A DNA stretch of 64,000 nucleotides from Deltaproteobacteria bacterium (lineage in GTDB: Bacteria > Myxococcota_A > UBA9160 > JAJDAL01): contig JAJDAL010000025.1 of the NCBI GenBank assembly GCA_029261875.1, positions 62,001 to 126,000 on the forward strand, read 5' to 3'. Under the pieces are notes generated by a model. The model worked only from the letters and a program-made list of their open reading frames with translations, ran no database searches and was not told where the DNA came from. Positions 1 to 8,611 of this stretch are shown here, one piece after another (within the stretch, counting starts at the first letter, position 1; each line of letters opens with the position of its first letter). A program made the position numbers and the translations under genes.

Positions 1-654
1 ATCGGTCCCAGCGGCTGCGGCAAGTCGACGATCTTACGCTTGATGATCGGACTCCTGCGGGCCGATTCCGGCAGTGTCCGTTTCGAGTCCCACGCCGTGA
101 CGCCGGATCGCGTGCGCGCACTGCGCCAACGCATGGGCTACGTGATTCAAGACGGCGGACTGTTTCCACATCTTCGGGCGGACCAGAATGCGGCGTTGAT
201 GGCGCGTCATCTCGGCTGGAGCGAAACCCGCATCGCGCAGCGCCTGCGCGAACTCGCTGCCCTGGCCCACCTTCCCGCGGAGGCGCTCGAACGCTTTCCC
301 GCACAGTTGTCCGGTGGACAGCGCCAACGCGTGAGCCTGATGCGCGCACTGATGCTCGATCCCGATGTCTTGCTGCTCGACGAACCGCTCGGCGCGCTCG
401 ACCCGATGATTCGCGCGGACCTGCAAGCGGACCTGCGGGAGATCTTTCGGCGATTGGGCAAGACCGTCGTCACCGTGACCCACGACATGGGAGAAGCCGC
501 GTACCTGGGCGATGTGATCGTGCTGCTGCGCGGAGGGAGCATCGTTCAAGCGGGGTCCGTATCGGACCTGCTGGAGCGGCCCGCGGACCCCTTCGTCACG
601 CGCTTCATCAATGCCCAGCGCAGTCCCTTGGACGCGCTGGAGGCGGGCGCGTGA
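1..654 (+). CDS. ABC transporter ATP-binding protein, osmoprotectant type (5' partial)
   Basis: The gene is cut by the window edge; the frame is open from base 1, which encodes the Walker A loop (IGPSGCGKST). Further on lie the ABC signature LSGGQRQR, the Walker B stretch VLLLDEPLGALD and the switch His region VTVTHDMGEA. The product powers uptake across the inner membrane by ATP hydrolysis. The sequence resembles OpuCA/ProV/OsmV ATPases of the glycine betaine/choline family, and the next gene, which overlaps it by 4 bp (GTGA), is the matching binding protein/permease fusion. No CBS domains follow the ATPase domain, unlike OpuCA of Bacillus: the protein ends about 60 residues after the switch region. 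The substrate is inferred from the family only. Confidence 0.93.
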   Translation: MGPSGCGKSTILRLMIGLLRADSGSVRFESHAVTPDRVRALRQRMGYVIQDGGLFPHLRADQNAALMARHLGWSETRIAQRLRELAALAHLPAEALERFPAQLSGGQRQRVSLMRALMLDPDVLLLDEPLGALDPMIRADLQADLREIFRRLGKTVVTVTHDMGEAAYLGDVIVLLRGGSIVQAGSVSDLLERPADPFVTRFINAQRSPLDALEAGA

Positions 655-2153
655 CGCGCATCGCCGCCGTGTTGCTGGTGCTGCTTTGGGGCGCTTCCGC
701 CGCGGCGGCAGAGCCGATTCGGGTCGGATCCAAGAAGTTCACGGAATCCGTGATTCTCGGCGAATTGGGCGCCCACCTGCTGCGCGACGCGGGTTTCGAA
801 ACCCGCCATCGCCGGGAGCTCGGGGGGACGCAGCTGCTGTGGGGAGCGCTCGTCGCCGGCGAACTCGACCTGTATCCCGAATACACGGGAACGCTCTTGC
901 TGGAGATTCTGGCGGGGCAATCCTTTGAAGACCCCGCGTCACTGGAGACCCATCTGGCCGGTCTGGGAATCGGGATGAGTCGCCCGTTCGGGTTCAACAA
1001 CACCTATGCGATCGGCATGCTGGAGGCGCGCGCCGCGCAACTCGGCGTCGAACGCGTGTCCGATCTCGGCCGCCACCCGGGCTTGCGCTTCGGTTTCAGC
1101 AACGAGTTCATGGACCGCGAAGACGGCTGGCCGGGCTTGCGGCGTCGCTACGGGTTGCCCCAAAGCGATGTGCGCGGTCTCGATCACGATCTCGCCTATC
1201 GCGGTCTCGCGAGTGGTACGCTCGACGCCACGGATCTGTATTCCACGGACGCCGAGATCCGTTTCTACGACCTCCGCGTACTGCAAGACGATCGCGCCCA
1301 CTTTCCCGCCTACCACGCGATCTGGCTGTATCGTTTGGATCTCACACAGCGCGCAAGCGGTGCGGTCGCGGCGCTGGGCCAAATCGAAGGCAAGATCTCC
1401 GATCGCGCGATGTCGTCCATGAACGCCGCGGTCAAGTTGGATGGTGTGCGGGAATCCCAAGCCGCAGCGGACTTCCTGAATGGCCATTCGGGAATCGGGC
1501 TGGACGCAGAATTGGAAGTCGCGCACGTGTCCGCCGCGTCGCGCATCGCGGGGCACCTGTCGGAGCATTTGTTTCTGGTCGGAATCTCGCTGGCGGCGGC
1601 CATCGTCCTCGCGTTGCCCCTGGGCATTCTTGCGGCCAAACACACGCCGAGTAGTCAGCTGATTCTGGGCATCGTGGGAATGATTCAGACCATTCCCTCG
1701 CTTGCACTGTTGGTGTTCATGATCCCCCTGCTGGGGATTGGCGCGCCCCCCGCCATCGTCGCCCTGTTCCTCTACAGCTTGTTGCCGATCGTGCGCAACA
1801 CCCATGCGGGTCTCGTCGACATCCAACCTGCGTTGCGCGAGTCCGCCCAGGCGTTGGGACTTCCCGGTTGGGCGCGTTTGCGCAGCGTGGAGTTGCCCCT
1901 GGCCGCGCGCTCGATTCTCGCGGGCATCAAGACTTCCGCGGTCATCAACATCGGCACCGCGACGCTCGGCGCACTGATCGGAGCCGGCGGTTTGGGGCAA
2001 CCGATCCTCACGGGAATTCGTCTGGCCGACACCGCGCTGATCTTGCAGGGAGCGGTGCCCGCGGCTTTGCTCGCGATCTTCGCCCAGCTGGCCTTCGAGG
2101 GACTGGAGCGCGCGGTGGTGCCGCGGGGACTTCGGATTCCGGTTTCCCACTAG
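651..2153 (+). CDS. Fused glycine betaine/choline-type binding protein and permease
   Basis: A 500-residue single-chain version of an osmoprotectant transporter. Residues about 1-20 form a signal sequence (ending in Ala-rich AAAAEP). Residues about 21-290 match the OpuAC-like substrate-binding domain (IRVGSKKFTESVILGE, the DLYPEYTG motif). Residues about 300-490 are a permease domain with about five to six membrane helices and an EAA-type loop (LGLPGWARLRSVELPLA). Other systems may put these parts in separate genes or in the opposite order. The GTG start overlaps the stop of the ATPase gene by 4 bp, so the two are translationally coupled. The substrate could be betaine, choline, carnitine or proline; the sequence does not decide. 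No further transporter gene follows, so these two genes plus the missing upstream bases probably form the whole system. Confidence 0.9.
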   Translation: MTRIAAVLLVLLWGASAAAAEPIRVGSKKFTESVILGELGAHLLRDAGFETRHRRELGGTQLLWGALVAGELDLYPEYTGTLLLEILAGQSFEDPASLETHLAGLGIGMSRPFGFNNTYAIGMLEARAAQLGVERVSDLGRHPGLRFGFSNEFMDREDGWPGLRRRYGLPQSDVRGLDHDLAYRGLASGTLDATDLYSTDAEIRFYDLRVLQDDRAHFPAYHAIWLYRLDLTQRASGAVAALGQIEGKISDRAMSSMNAAVKLDGVRESQAAADFLNGHSGIGLDAELEVAHVSAASRIAGHLSEHLFLVGISLAAAIVLALPLGILAAKHTPSSQLILGIVGMIQTIPSLALLVFMIPLLGIGAPPAIVALFLYSLLPIVRNTHAGLVDIQPALRESAQALGLPGWARLRSVELPLAARSILAGIKTSAVINIGTATLGALIGAGGLGQPILTGIRLADTALILQGAVPAALLAIFAQLAFEGLERAVVPRGLRIPVSH

Positions 2154-2268
2154 GAGGGTCGACGATCCATTTCAGGGGGTTGGGGACCAAGCCTCACAAG
2201 CCACTTTAAGGTTCGAAGCACGGCGAGAAGACACGGGGGGCCGAAATCGGCTCCGAGGAGGAGGGTCG

Positions 2269-3654
2269 GTGGAGTCGATGGGCGGGTGGCGACGGCTGAT
2301 GTTCGGGTTCGGGAACCCCGGATTCCAGCTCACCGAACGCATCGTCGTCAATGTCGCGATCTACTTCTACCTTCCGCCCGCCGGTCGGGGACTGGTTCCC
2401 CAGGTGTCGAATGAAATTTACTTCGGCGTCTTCACGGCGTTCGGTGCAGCGATGTTGATCGGGCGTTTCGCCGACGCCCTCGCGGACCCGTTCGTTGGCT
2501 ACGCGTCGGATCGTTCGCGTTCGCGATGGGGCCGCCGGCGCTCGTTCTTGATGGTCGGCGTGATCCCCATGGCGGCGCTGCCCGCGCTGCTGTTCTGGCC
2601 GCCGGGTTCGCCGGGCAGCGCGTCGAACGGAATCTGGCTGGCGCTCATTCTGTCGCTCTACTTCGTCTTCTACACGGTCTACGTGGCGCCGTATCTGTCG
2701 CTGATTCCCGAGTTGGCGCGCGACCAGACCGAACGCGTGCGGCTGGCAACCTGGATGGCCGTACTGGCATTTCCCGTATTGAGTTTTTACGGCGTCGGCT
2801 GGGCCTGGGGCTTCGACGTCTTGCGCCAGAGCGGCTACTCGAGCGACCAGGCCATTCGCACGGTGGTGGTCGCGTCCTGTGGGGTTGCGTTCCTTTGGTG
2901 CTTGCTACCGATTCTTGCGGTCGACGAGCGCCGTTTCGCGCGGGCGCAGGTGTCGACGCTTTCGCTGCGCGAGGCGCTCACGACGACGCTCCGCAATCGC
3001 GCCTTCCGGATTTATCTGGTCGCCCAGATCTTCTTCATGTTTGGCATCAACCTGGTTCAGCCGGCGCTGGTCTACTACGCCACGGTGGTGCTCGGGCGCA
3101 CGGAGGGGTTCGCCGCGGTTCTGGGCGGCGCCATGTTGGTCACGACCTTGCTGGGGTTTCCGTTGGTCGGGCGCGCCGCGGATCGCTTTGGCGCCAAGCG
3201 CAGCATGGTGTTCTGTGTCGGCTTGTTCGCAGTGGCGATCGCGGCATTGGGCGGACTTCGCGCCGACGTGCCCGGGGGAGCGTCCGATTTCGCCAACCTC
3301 GTCTTGATGGGAAGCGTGATGGCCGCCGTCGGCCCGCCGATCGCGGGATTTCTCGTGCTGCCCCACGTGCTGATCAGCCAGCTGATCGACGCCGATGCCG
3401 CGCGCACCGGCGCCCAGCGGGCGGCCATGTATTTCGGCGTCCAGGGCTTCCTCACCAAATGGGTGTTCGGTGCCTCCGGTGTGGTTCTCGCCTTCCTGTT
3501 CGCGCGCTTCGGCAACAGTGCCGAAGCGCCCCTGGGCGTTATGCTGGTGGGCCCCGTGGCCGCCGTGGCGTGCGGGATCTCGGTCTGGCTCTACGCTCGC
3601 TATCCCGAAACGGAAGTCTTGGGCGAGATCCATCGATCCAGTCAGGAGCGCTGA
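2269..3654 (+). CDS. MFS transporter, glycoside-pentoside-hexuronide (MelB-like) type
   Basis: A 461-residue polytopic protein with about 12 hydrophobic segments. The cytoplasmic loop DALADPFVGYASDRSRSRWGRRR is the hallmark of the GPH cation-sugar symporter family (MelB, GusB, XylP) and its relatives, which couple solute uptake to H+ or Na+. The GTG start at 2269 is preceded by a strong GA-rich ribosome binding site (GAGGAGGAGGG, 2255-2265). There is no sugar-catabolic gene next to it, and mutM begins 6 bp downstream, so the substrate cannot be guessed from context. In deltaproteobacteria relatives of this family are often annotated only as MFS. Confidence 0.85.
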   Translation: MESMGGWRRLMFGFGNPGFQLTERIVVNVAIYFYLPPAGRGLVPQVSNEIYFGVFTAFGAAMLIGRFADALADPFVGYASDRSRSRWGRRRSFLMVGVIPMAALPALLFWPPGSPGSASNGIWLALILSLYFVFYTVYVAPYLSLIPELARDQTERVRLATWMAVLAFPVLSFYGVGWAWGFDVLRQSGYSSDQAIRTVVVASCGVAFLWCLLPILAVDERRFARAQVSTLSLREALTTTLRNRAFRIYLVAQIFFMFGINLVQPALVYYATVVLGRTEGFAAVLGGAMLVTTLLGFPLVGRAADRFGAKRSMVFCVGLFAVAIAALGGLRADVPGGASDFANLVLMGSVMAAVGPPIAGFLVLPHVLISQLIDADAARTGAQRAAMYFGVQGFLTKWVFGASGVVLAFLFARFGNSAEAPLGVMLVGPVAAVACGISVWLYARYPETEVLGEIHRSSQER

Positions 3655-3659
3655 TCCGC

Positions 3660-4535
3660 ATGCCGGAGCTACCGGAAGTCGAGGTGACCCGACGGCGGAT
3701 CCGCGAGCACATGGTGGGGCGCACCATCGCCCGCGTTCGCACCACGAAGAACAGCTATTTCTTCTTGAGCTCGCCCGCGAAGCTGCGGAGCGCCCTGGCG
3801 GGGCGCCGGGTGGTCGAACTCGAACGGCTTGGCAAATACCTGATCGTCTGGCTCGACGACGAGAGTCGCTTCGTGATCCATCTGGGGATGACGGGGCAAT
3901 TGTTCGCCGGGGGCGCGAGCAGCGTCCGGCTGCTTTCCGCGACCGCGCGCGCTTCCCTGGCTCCCGAGGAACAACCGGATTTTCGTCCGGATCCCCACAC
4001 CCATCTCGAGCTGCAGTTTCGCGACGGGGGTCCGCCGGTCTGGATGCGCGACGTCCGAAAATTCGGGAAGGTGCTCCACCTGGCCGCGGGCGAGGACCAC
4101 CCGCGCATCGTCAAACTGGGGGTGGATGCGCTGAAGGTGAGCGGAGCCGAAATCCGAGCCACCGCACGCAAGCGCAGCGTAGCCATCAAGAACTTGTTAT
4201 TGGACCAGACGGTGATTGCAGGCGTCGGGAATATCTATGCGGACGAATCGCTGTTCCGTGCGGGAGTGCGGCCAACCCGCCGCGCCCGGCGCGTGACCGA
4301 ACGCGAGTGTGAAGCGATCGCCCAGGCGATTCGCCAGGTGATGGAGCGGTCCATCGAAACCGGGGGGTCGAGTATCAGCGACTACGTGGCGCCCGATGGA
4401 AGTGATGGCCGCTACCAGGACGAGCGTCGCGTCTACGCGCGCGCGGGAGAACCCTGCCACAGCTGCGCGACGCCCATTCGCAAGATCACCGTAGGCCAGC
4501 GGGGCACGCACTATTGTGCGCGCTGCCAGAAATAG
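3660..4535 (+). CDS. mutM: Formamidopyrimidine-DNA glycosylase
   Basis: Base-excision-repair enzyme that removes oxidised purines (8-oxoguanine, FaPy) and nicks the abasic site. The 291-residue protein begins MPELPEVEVTRRR, giving the mature N-terminal Pro nucleophile and catalytic Glu3. A conserved Lys lies in SPAKLRSAL. The asparagine/arginine DNA-binding stretch IKNLLLDQTVIAGVGNIYADE is intact, and the C-terminus is a four-Cys zinc finger (CHSC-16 residues-CARC) ending the protein. The ATG must be the start because the Pro must be residue 2. Length is slightly above the usual 270-275, with a loop insertion around residues 80-115. It follows the MFS gene by 6 bp and precedes rqcH by 3 bp. 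Confidence 0.97.
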   Translation: MPELPEVEVTRRRIREHMVGRTIARVRTTKNSYFFLSSPAKLRSALAGRRVVELERLGKYLIVWLDDESRFVIHLGMTGQLFAGGASSVRLLSATARASLAPEEQPDFRPDPHTHLELQFRDGGPPVWMRDVRKFGKVLHLAAGEDHPRIVKLGVDALKVSGAEIRATARKRSVAIKNLLLDQTVIAGVGNIYADESLFRAGVRPTRRARRVTERECEAIAQAIRQVMERSIETGGSSISDYVAPDGSDGRYQDERRVYARAGEPCHSCATPIRKITVGQRGTHYCARCQK

Positions 4536-4538
4536 GCC

Positions 4539-6023
4539 GTGCTGAGCCTGCTCGAACTCGAGCGGATTGCGGGAATCCTCCAGCGCCAATGGAGCGGCGC
4601 CCGGATTCAGGGCGTTGTGCAGCCCGACGCCCTGAATCTGGTCCTGACCCTCTATCGGGGCGAGGGCGAGCGGATTCACCTGCGCCTTTGCTGTCAGCCG
4701 GAATTCGCGCGCGCCTCGGCGGCGCCGCGGGTTCCCAAGGCGCTGCCCGCGCCGCCGGCGCTGACCCAGTACCTGCGCGCCCATTTCGGCCAGGCGCGCT
4801 TGGTGCACGCGTCTTTGCGCAACCGCGACCGCCAGCTCGCCCTCGAATTCGAGGCGGCCGAGGCAAGCGCGACGTTGTTGCTCTCCATCCTCGGGCCCCG
4901 CAGCAACGTCTACCTGCTCGATGGGGAAGGGCGTTTGGTTCAGAGCCTACGGCCGCTGGCGAAGACCCGGCGCAACCTCCGGGTGGGCGACGTGTGGACC
5001 GATCCCGAGACGCGCGCGCCCGAGGCCGGCGTCGATCGCTGGCCCGAGGAGCCCGACGAAAGCTACTTGGCGTGCATCGAGAATCACTACGGGGAACGCC
5101 AGGCGGTACGCGACGTCGAAGCCGTCGCCCGGCGCCTCGCCCAGGTGCTGAAGAAGGAACGCGACGGGCTCGGGCGCAAGGAGAAGAAGCTCGAGGCCGA
5201 GAGTCAGGCGGGCGCCAAGGCCCAGGAATATCAACGCCAGGGCGAGCTGTTGAAGACCGCCATGAAGCGCGTGCGTCCGGGGATGACGGAGGTCGTGGTG
5301 CGCGACCCGGAATCCGACAGCGATGTCGCGATCGAACTCGACGCGAAGTTGACGCCCGCCGCCAATCTCGAACGGCTCTTCAAGCGCTTTCGCAAGGGAA
5401 TCAAACAGGCGACCTCGGCGGGGCAACAATTGGGTGAGCTCGCGGAGCGGCGCGGTCAGCTCGACGCGTTGGCGGCGGAACTCGAAGCGATGCTCGCACA
5501 ACCCGAGCTCGATGAACGCGCGCTGGAGGCGTTTTCCGCGCGCGCCGACGTGGCGCGCCTGCTGGGGAAATACGCGCCGCCTCCACCGCGCGAGCCCAAG
5601 GCTCCGACCCGCAAGCGCCTACCGGGGCGTCTCGAACCGCGTCGCTACCGGAGCGGAGACGGCCTCGAGATCTGGGTGGGGCGCAGTGATGAGGGCAACG
5701 ATTATCTGACGACGCGTCTGGCGCGGGGCCGGGACTTGTTCTTTCACCTCGAGGGCGAGCCCGGGAGCCACGTCATTCTGCGCACCGAAGGCAAGAGCGA
5801 CCCGCCTTCGGAATCGCTGATCGATGCCTGCGAGTTGGCAATTCACTTTTCGAAGCAGAAGAAGGCCAGCCGCGCCTCGGTCCACGTGGTGCCCATCAAA
5901 GACGTGAAGAAGCCCAAAGGGGCGAAGCCCGGTCTCGTGTACGTCTACGGGGGGAAGACGATTCACGTGCGTCGGGACGAAGCGCGCTTGCGTCGCGTGC
6001 TCGAGAGCCGGATCGATGCGTAG
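4539..6023 (+). CDS. NFACT family protein, RqcH-like ribosome quality control factor
   Basis: A 494-residue member of the Rqc2/FbpA/RqcH family. The N-terminal NFACT-N domain (about 1-180) contains the stalled-peptidyl-tRNA binding region (NRDRQLALEFE, then LLSILGPRSNVYLLD). A charged coiled-coil middle spans about 200-330. The C-terminal NFACT-R domain (about 365-490) carries GNDYLTTRLARGRDLFFHLEG and the HVVPIKDVKKPKGAKPG stretch typical of the family. RqcH homologues bind stalled large ribosomal subunits and add C-terminal Ala tails for degradation. The protein is shorter than the Bacillus one (about 570), mostly in the middle. The GTG start is 3 bp after the mutM stop, which implies co-transcription, an often seen pairing of convenience rather than function. 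Confidence 0.87.
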   Translation: MLSLLELERIAGILQRQWSGARIQGVVQPDALNLVLTLYRGEGERIHLRLCCQPEFARASAAPRVPKALPAPPALTQYLRAHFGQARLVHASLRNRDRQLALEFEAAEASATLLLSILGPRSNVYLLDGEGRLVQSLRPLAKTRRNLRVGDVWTDPETRAPEAGVDRWPEEPDESYLACIENHYGERQAVRDVEAVARRLAQVLKKERDGLGRKEKKLEAESQAGAKAQEYQRQGELLKTAMKRVRPGMTEVVVRDPESDSDVAIELDAKLTPAANLERLFKRFRKGIKQATSAGQQLGELAERRGQLDALAAELEAMLAQPELDERALEAFSARADVARLLGKYAPPPPREPKAPTRKRLPGRLEPRRYRSGDGLEIWVGRSDEGNDYLTTRLARGRDLFFHLEGEPGSHVILRTEGKSDPPSESLIDACELAIHFSKQKKASRASVHVVPIKDVKKPKGAKPGLVYVYGGKTIHVRRDEARLRRVLESRIDA

Positions 6024-6038
6024 GGCGTGTGGAGCCGC

Positions 6039-6428
6039 TTATCCCACCAGGGATCGGAAGGTGTCGGCCACGTTCGCCACGGTGTCCGAGAGGTATTCGT
6101 AGGCCGCGGTCAACGTCGTAGGCTCTTCGGCGGGCATGTAGCCGATGGCCACGCTCGCGACGAGCAGCGTGAGCCCCACCAGCATGGATTGGTTCAGGGT
6201 GTTCCACGCGCTGCGCTTGCGCTTCGCGGTGGAGATCCAGGTCTCGTAGACGAAGATCGCGATGCGCCCGGCGGCGACCACGGAAATAACCCAGAAGAAG
6301 GTCTTCGAAAATGGTACCTGGGTTTCCCAGCCGTTGATGTCGAGCACCATCGTGAGCATGAGGCACAGGAAGGCGAACGCTGCGGCGGCGCCAAAGTGAT
6401 ATCCAAATCCCTTCACGGCATTCTCCAC
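6039..6428 (-). CDS. Small integral membrane protein of unknown function
   Basis: A 129-residue protein with three clear hydrophobic helices (about residues 10-30, 43-62 and 82-102) separated by short charged loops (AKRKRSAWN). It begins at an ATG and ends 16 bp from the convergent rqcH stop. I do not recognise the family. An open frame of 165 codons exists on the opposite strand but is low in hydrophobic structure and looks like a shadow. The gene lies 102 bp downstream of apbE on the same strand, so it could be the last member of that operon, although the gap is larger than elsewhere in it. Confidence 0.65.
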   Translation of the reverse strand: MENAVKGFGYHFGAAAAFAFLCLMLTMVLDINGWETQVPFSKTFFWVISVVAAGRIAIFVYETWISTAKRKRSAWNTLNQSMLVGLTLLVASVAIGYMPAEEPTTLTAAYEYLSDTVANVADTFRSLVG

Positions 6429-6530
6429 ATTCGAGGGAATCTCGTACGGTTGTGTGTGGCCGGGGCGGGTGATGGGGTGACGAATCGCGTAGGCGTTGCG
6501 CAGGACGTGCGCAAGAAGGTCTGAATCGCC

Positions 6531-7544
6531 CTAGGGAGCCTCGCCGAGGGCTTCGAATCGGGTTGCGCGTTCGAAGCCCGAGGTCGACCAGCGGCGACCG
6601 TCGGGATCGATCAGCTGCGCTTCCACGCCGGGCTGGGCCTCGATGAGCGCGATGCCTTCGGACTCTCCGAGGACCAGTAGCGCGGTGCTCCAGGCGTCCG
6701 CCGCACTGGCGCTCGACGCCAACGCACTGGCCTGACGGGCCTGGGTGAGGGCGTGTCCGGTTCGCGGGTCGATGACGTGTCCGTAGCGTCGCCCGCCGAT
6801 TTCGCTCCACTGCCCCAGACTACCGGAAACCGACAGGGCCTGATCGCGCAGGGCGATGGTTCCCGCGAGTCCTTCACCGTCGCGCAACAGGAGCCGCCAA
6901 CCGTTCGTCTGGGGCGGCGCGCGCCAGGCGAGCGTGCTGCTCTGGCCGAAACTCGCAAACGCGCTGTCGAGCGCGGGGTCGCTCTCGAGTGCTTCGCGCA
7001 TGCGATCGAGGGCGTAGCCCTTGGCGATGGCGCCGAGGTTGATGTGGGCGGCGGCGTCGCGCAGGGCCGCGCGGTTGTCCACCAGCAGGATCTGGTGCGC
7101 GCCGACGTGACGGCGCGCCTGGCTTCGCTCGCCGTCGCTGGGCGGGCGATCGCGCCGGGCGGCGCGTGTCCATAGGTCGACCAGGGGGCCGATGGTGGCG
7201 TCGAAGGCACCGCGACTCTGTTCCGAATACGCGAGGGCTTCGCGCAGGATCGCGGTCAGGTCCGGGGGAACTGGGGTTGGGGGAGACCCGGCCGCGCGAT
7301 TCACGCGACTGAGCGCACTCGAATCGCGATACGTCGAGAGCATCTGATCCAATTGCTCGGCGATGGCGAAGAGTCGATCGAGGGCGGCCCGGCCGCTGGC
7401 CCGGTCGCGGGCAAACAGCGTGATCTCGAGCGCCGTCCCCATCACGTATCGCCCGTCGCTGACTTCGACGGGCGCGGGCGCCGGGCCCGAAGCGCAGGCC
7501 AGGCAGAAGCCGAGGGAGAGTGCGAGTGCGCGTGTCCGGATCAG
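6531..7544 (-). CDS. apbE: FAD:protein FMN transferase (ApbE), lipoprotein
   Basis: ApbE transfers FMN from FAD to a Thr of extracytoplasmic flavoproteins. Visible family features: YVMGTALEITLFA near the N-terminus, the LGAIAKGYALDRM motif with its conserved Lys, the HVIDPRTGHAL stretch, and the metal-binding region ADAWSTALLVLG with Asp and Thr intact, so it should be active. A hydrophobic stretch followed by Cys (FCLACASG) suggests a lipoprotein signal. No ATG fits. A CTG at 7544 overlaps the upstream stop as CTGA, giving a clean signal peptide (LIRTRALALSLGF); a GTG at 7595 would add 17 residues and a long basic leader. I chose CTG because neighbours use the same 4-bp overlap, but this is uncertain. 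The likely substrate is the FMN-binding protein two genes upstream. Confidence 0.9.
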   Translation of the reverse strand: MIRTRALALSLGFCLACASGPAPAPVEVSDGRYVMGTALEITLFARDRASGRAALDRLFAIAEQLDQMLSTYRDSSALSRVNRAAGSPPTPVPPDLTAILREALAYSEQSRGAFDATIGPLVDLWTRAARRDRPPSDGERSQARRHVGAHQILLVDNRAALRDAAAHINLGAIAKGYALDRMREALESDPALDSAFASFGQSSTLAWRAPPQTNGWRLLLRDGEGLAGTIALRDQALSVSGSLGQWSEIGGRRYGHVIDPRTGHALTQARQASALASSASAADAWSTALLVLGESEGIALIEAQPGVEAQLIDPDGRRWSTSGFERATRFEALGEAP

Positions 7545-8047
7545 GGACCGGCGCCGCTGCGGTAGTTCTCCGAAGTGCCGCGAAAGACGGCCCACAATGA
7601 AACCCCAATCAAAGTGGCCAGGCTCGCCTGCAACGATAGGAAACCGGCGATCTTCGCGTAAGCGAACCACGGGCTGACGAAGCGAACCAGCCAACTCGCG
7701 CCTTCGTCCAACGCGGCGGCGGCGAAGGGCAAGATGATCAACCAGGCTTTCAATCGGTTCGATATCGGGACGAACAGCATCAAGTGCGTCAGCACCAGCA
7801 GCAACATCCCCATGGCGAACAGGTGGAAGTGCGTGACCTCGAGCAAGCCCTGGTAGCTGCGCGGCTGCAGAAAGCGCTCGGGCGCGCCCAGGTAGTATTC
7901 GACCACCGAGGCGTAGCTGAGGCTCATCTTGTTGAAATAGAGCAGCGCGTTCGTGACCCACAACGCCGAAACGTAGATCGCGTACAGGACCACGATCGTC
8001 TGTAGCAGCCGGTTGCGGCTCCATTCCCCGGTGACGACGAAACGCAC
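7541..8047 (-). CDS. Small polytopic membrane protein of the flavinylation module
   Basis: 168 residues, GTG start, with about four to five membrane helices (roughly 15-37, 72-95, 98-118, 132-155). The second helix contains His73, His75 and His88. His75 and His88 are 13 residues apart in one helix, a spacing seen for bis-haem sites in some b-type cytochromes, but haem binding here is only inference. I do not recognise a named family. It begins 3 bp after the FMN-binding gene and overlaps apbE by 4 bp, so it is part of the same tightly coupled operon. The position suggests it passes electrons from the inner membrane to the periplasmic flavoprotein or anchors that protein. Confidence 0.8.
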   Translation of the reverse strand: MRFVVTGEWSRNRLLQTIVVLYAIYVSALWVTNALLYFNKMSLSYASVVEYYLGAPERFLQPRSYQGLLEVTHFHLFAMGMLLLVLTHLMLFVPISNRLKAWLIILPFAAAALDEGASWLVRFVSPWFAYAKIAGFLSLQASLATLIGVSLWAVFRGTSENYRSGAGP

Positions 8048-8050
8048 GGC

Positions 8051-8611
8051 CTAGGGTGCGACGTCGCCGGGGGGGGGCTTCATCAGCACATCGTAGAGCG
8101 CGAGGGCGCGCCGCACACCGCTGGTGACGGCGCGGGCGGACAGTGTCGAACCGGCGATTCCGTGGATCTTGCCGCGCAGCTGAAGTTCTTCGGACAGGGC
8201 CTCGTTGTGGAATTGGCCGAGCCAGCGCGTGGGGGGTTCGTATTCCCCGGGCTCATAGAAGGCCAGCATGCGCAGGGAGCGGATTTCGCCGGTCGGGGTG
8301 ATGACCACCATGAAGGCTTCGGGAAGCGTGCGAACCGTGTGGATATCGATCAGCGCGTGGCCCAGGACCTCGTTCGCCTTGTAGCCGGTGTAGACCGTGA
8401 CGAGTTTCGAGTCCAGTTTCGCCCGCGCCAACTTCTCGACGGCGCTCGATTGCGTGTCGTCGAGTACGAAGGTTCGGTCGGTCACGCGGTCGGCGTCCGG
8501 GAACGCCTGCTCGATGGCCTCCGAGCGGCTGAGGTAGACGCCCGCCTTGGCGGTGCCTACGGCACCGCTAAGCACGAGGGCGAAGGCGAGTAGGATCGTT
8601 CTAGAACGCAA
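8051..8611 (-). CDS. Periplasmic FMN-binding (RnfG/NosR-type) domain protein
   Basis: 186 residues. Residues 1-23 form a signal peptide (ALVLSGAVGTAKA). The rest matches a minimal FMN_bind domain (as in RnfG, NqrC, NosR): a GHALIDIHTVRTLPEAFMVV core and the C-terminal motif HGIAGSTLSARAV. That motif corresponds to the ApbE recognition sequence DxxSGATxTS, so Thr156 is the predicted FMN attachment residue; the leading Asp is replaced by His, which is a deviation. The TTG start at 8611 lies inside the last codons of the porin-like gene (11-bp overlap), indicating translational coupling. It probably acts as a one-domain flavin electron carrier in the periplasm, flavinylated by the ApbE encoded downstream. 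Confidence 0.88.
   Translation of the reverse strand: MRSRTILLAFALVLSGAVGTAKAGVYLSRSEAIEQAFPDADRVTDRTFVLDDTQSSAVEKLARAKLDSKLVTVYTGYKANEVLGHALIDIHTVRTLPEAFMVVITPTGEIRSLRMLAFYEPGEYEPPTRWLGQFHNEALSEELQLRGKIHGIAGSTLSARAVTSGVRRALALYDVLMKPPPGDVAP

Noticed and set aside
939-2150. 403-codon open frame on the minus strand
   Set aside because: It is antisense to the clearly coding binding protein/permease fusion; composition is low-complexity Arg/Gln/Gly, typical of a high-G+C shadow.
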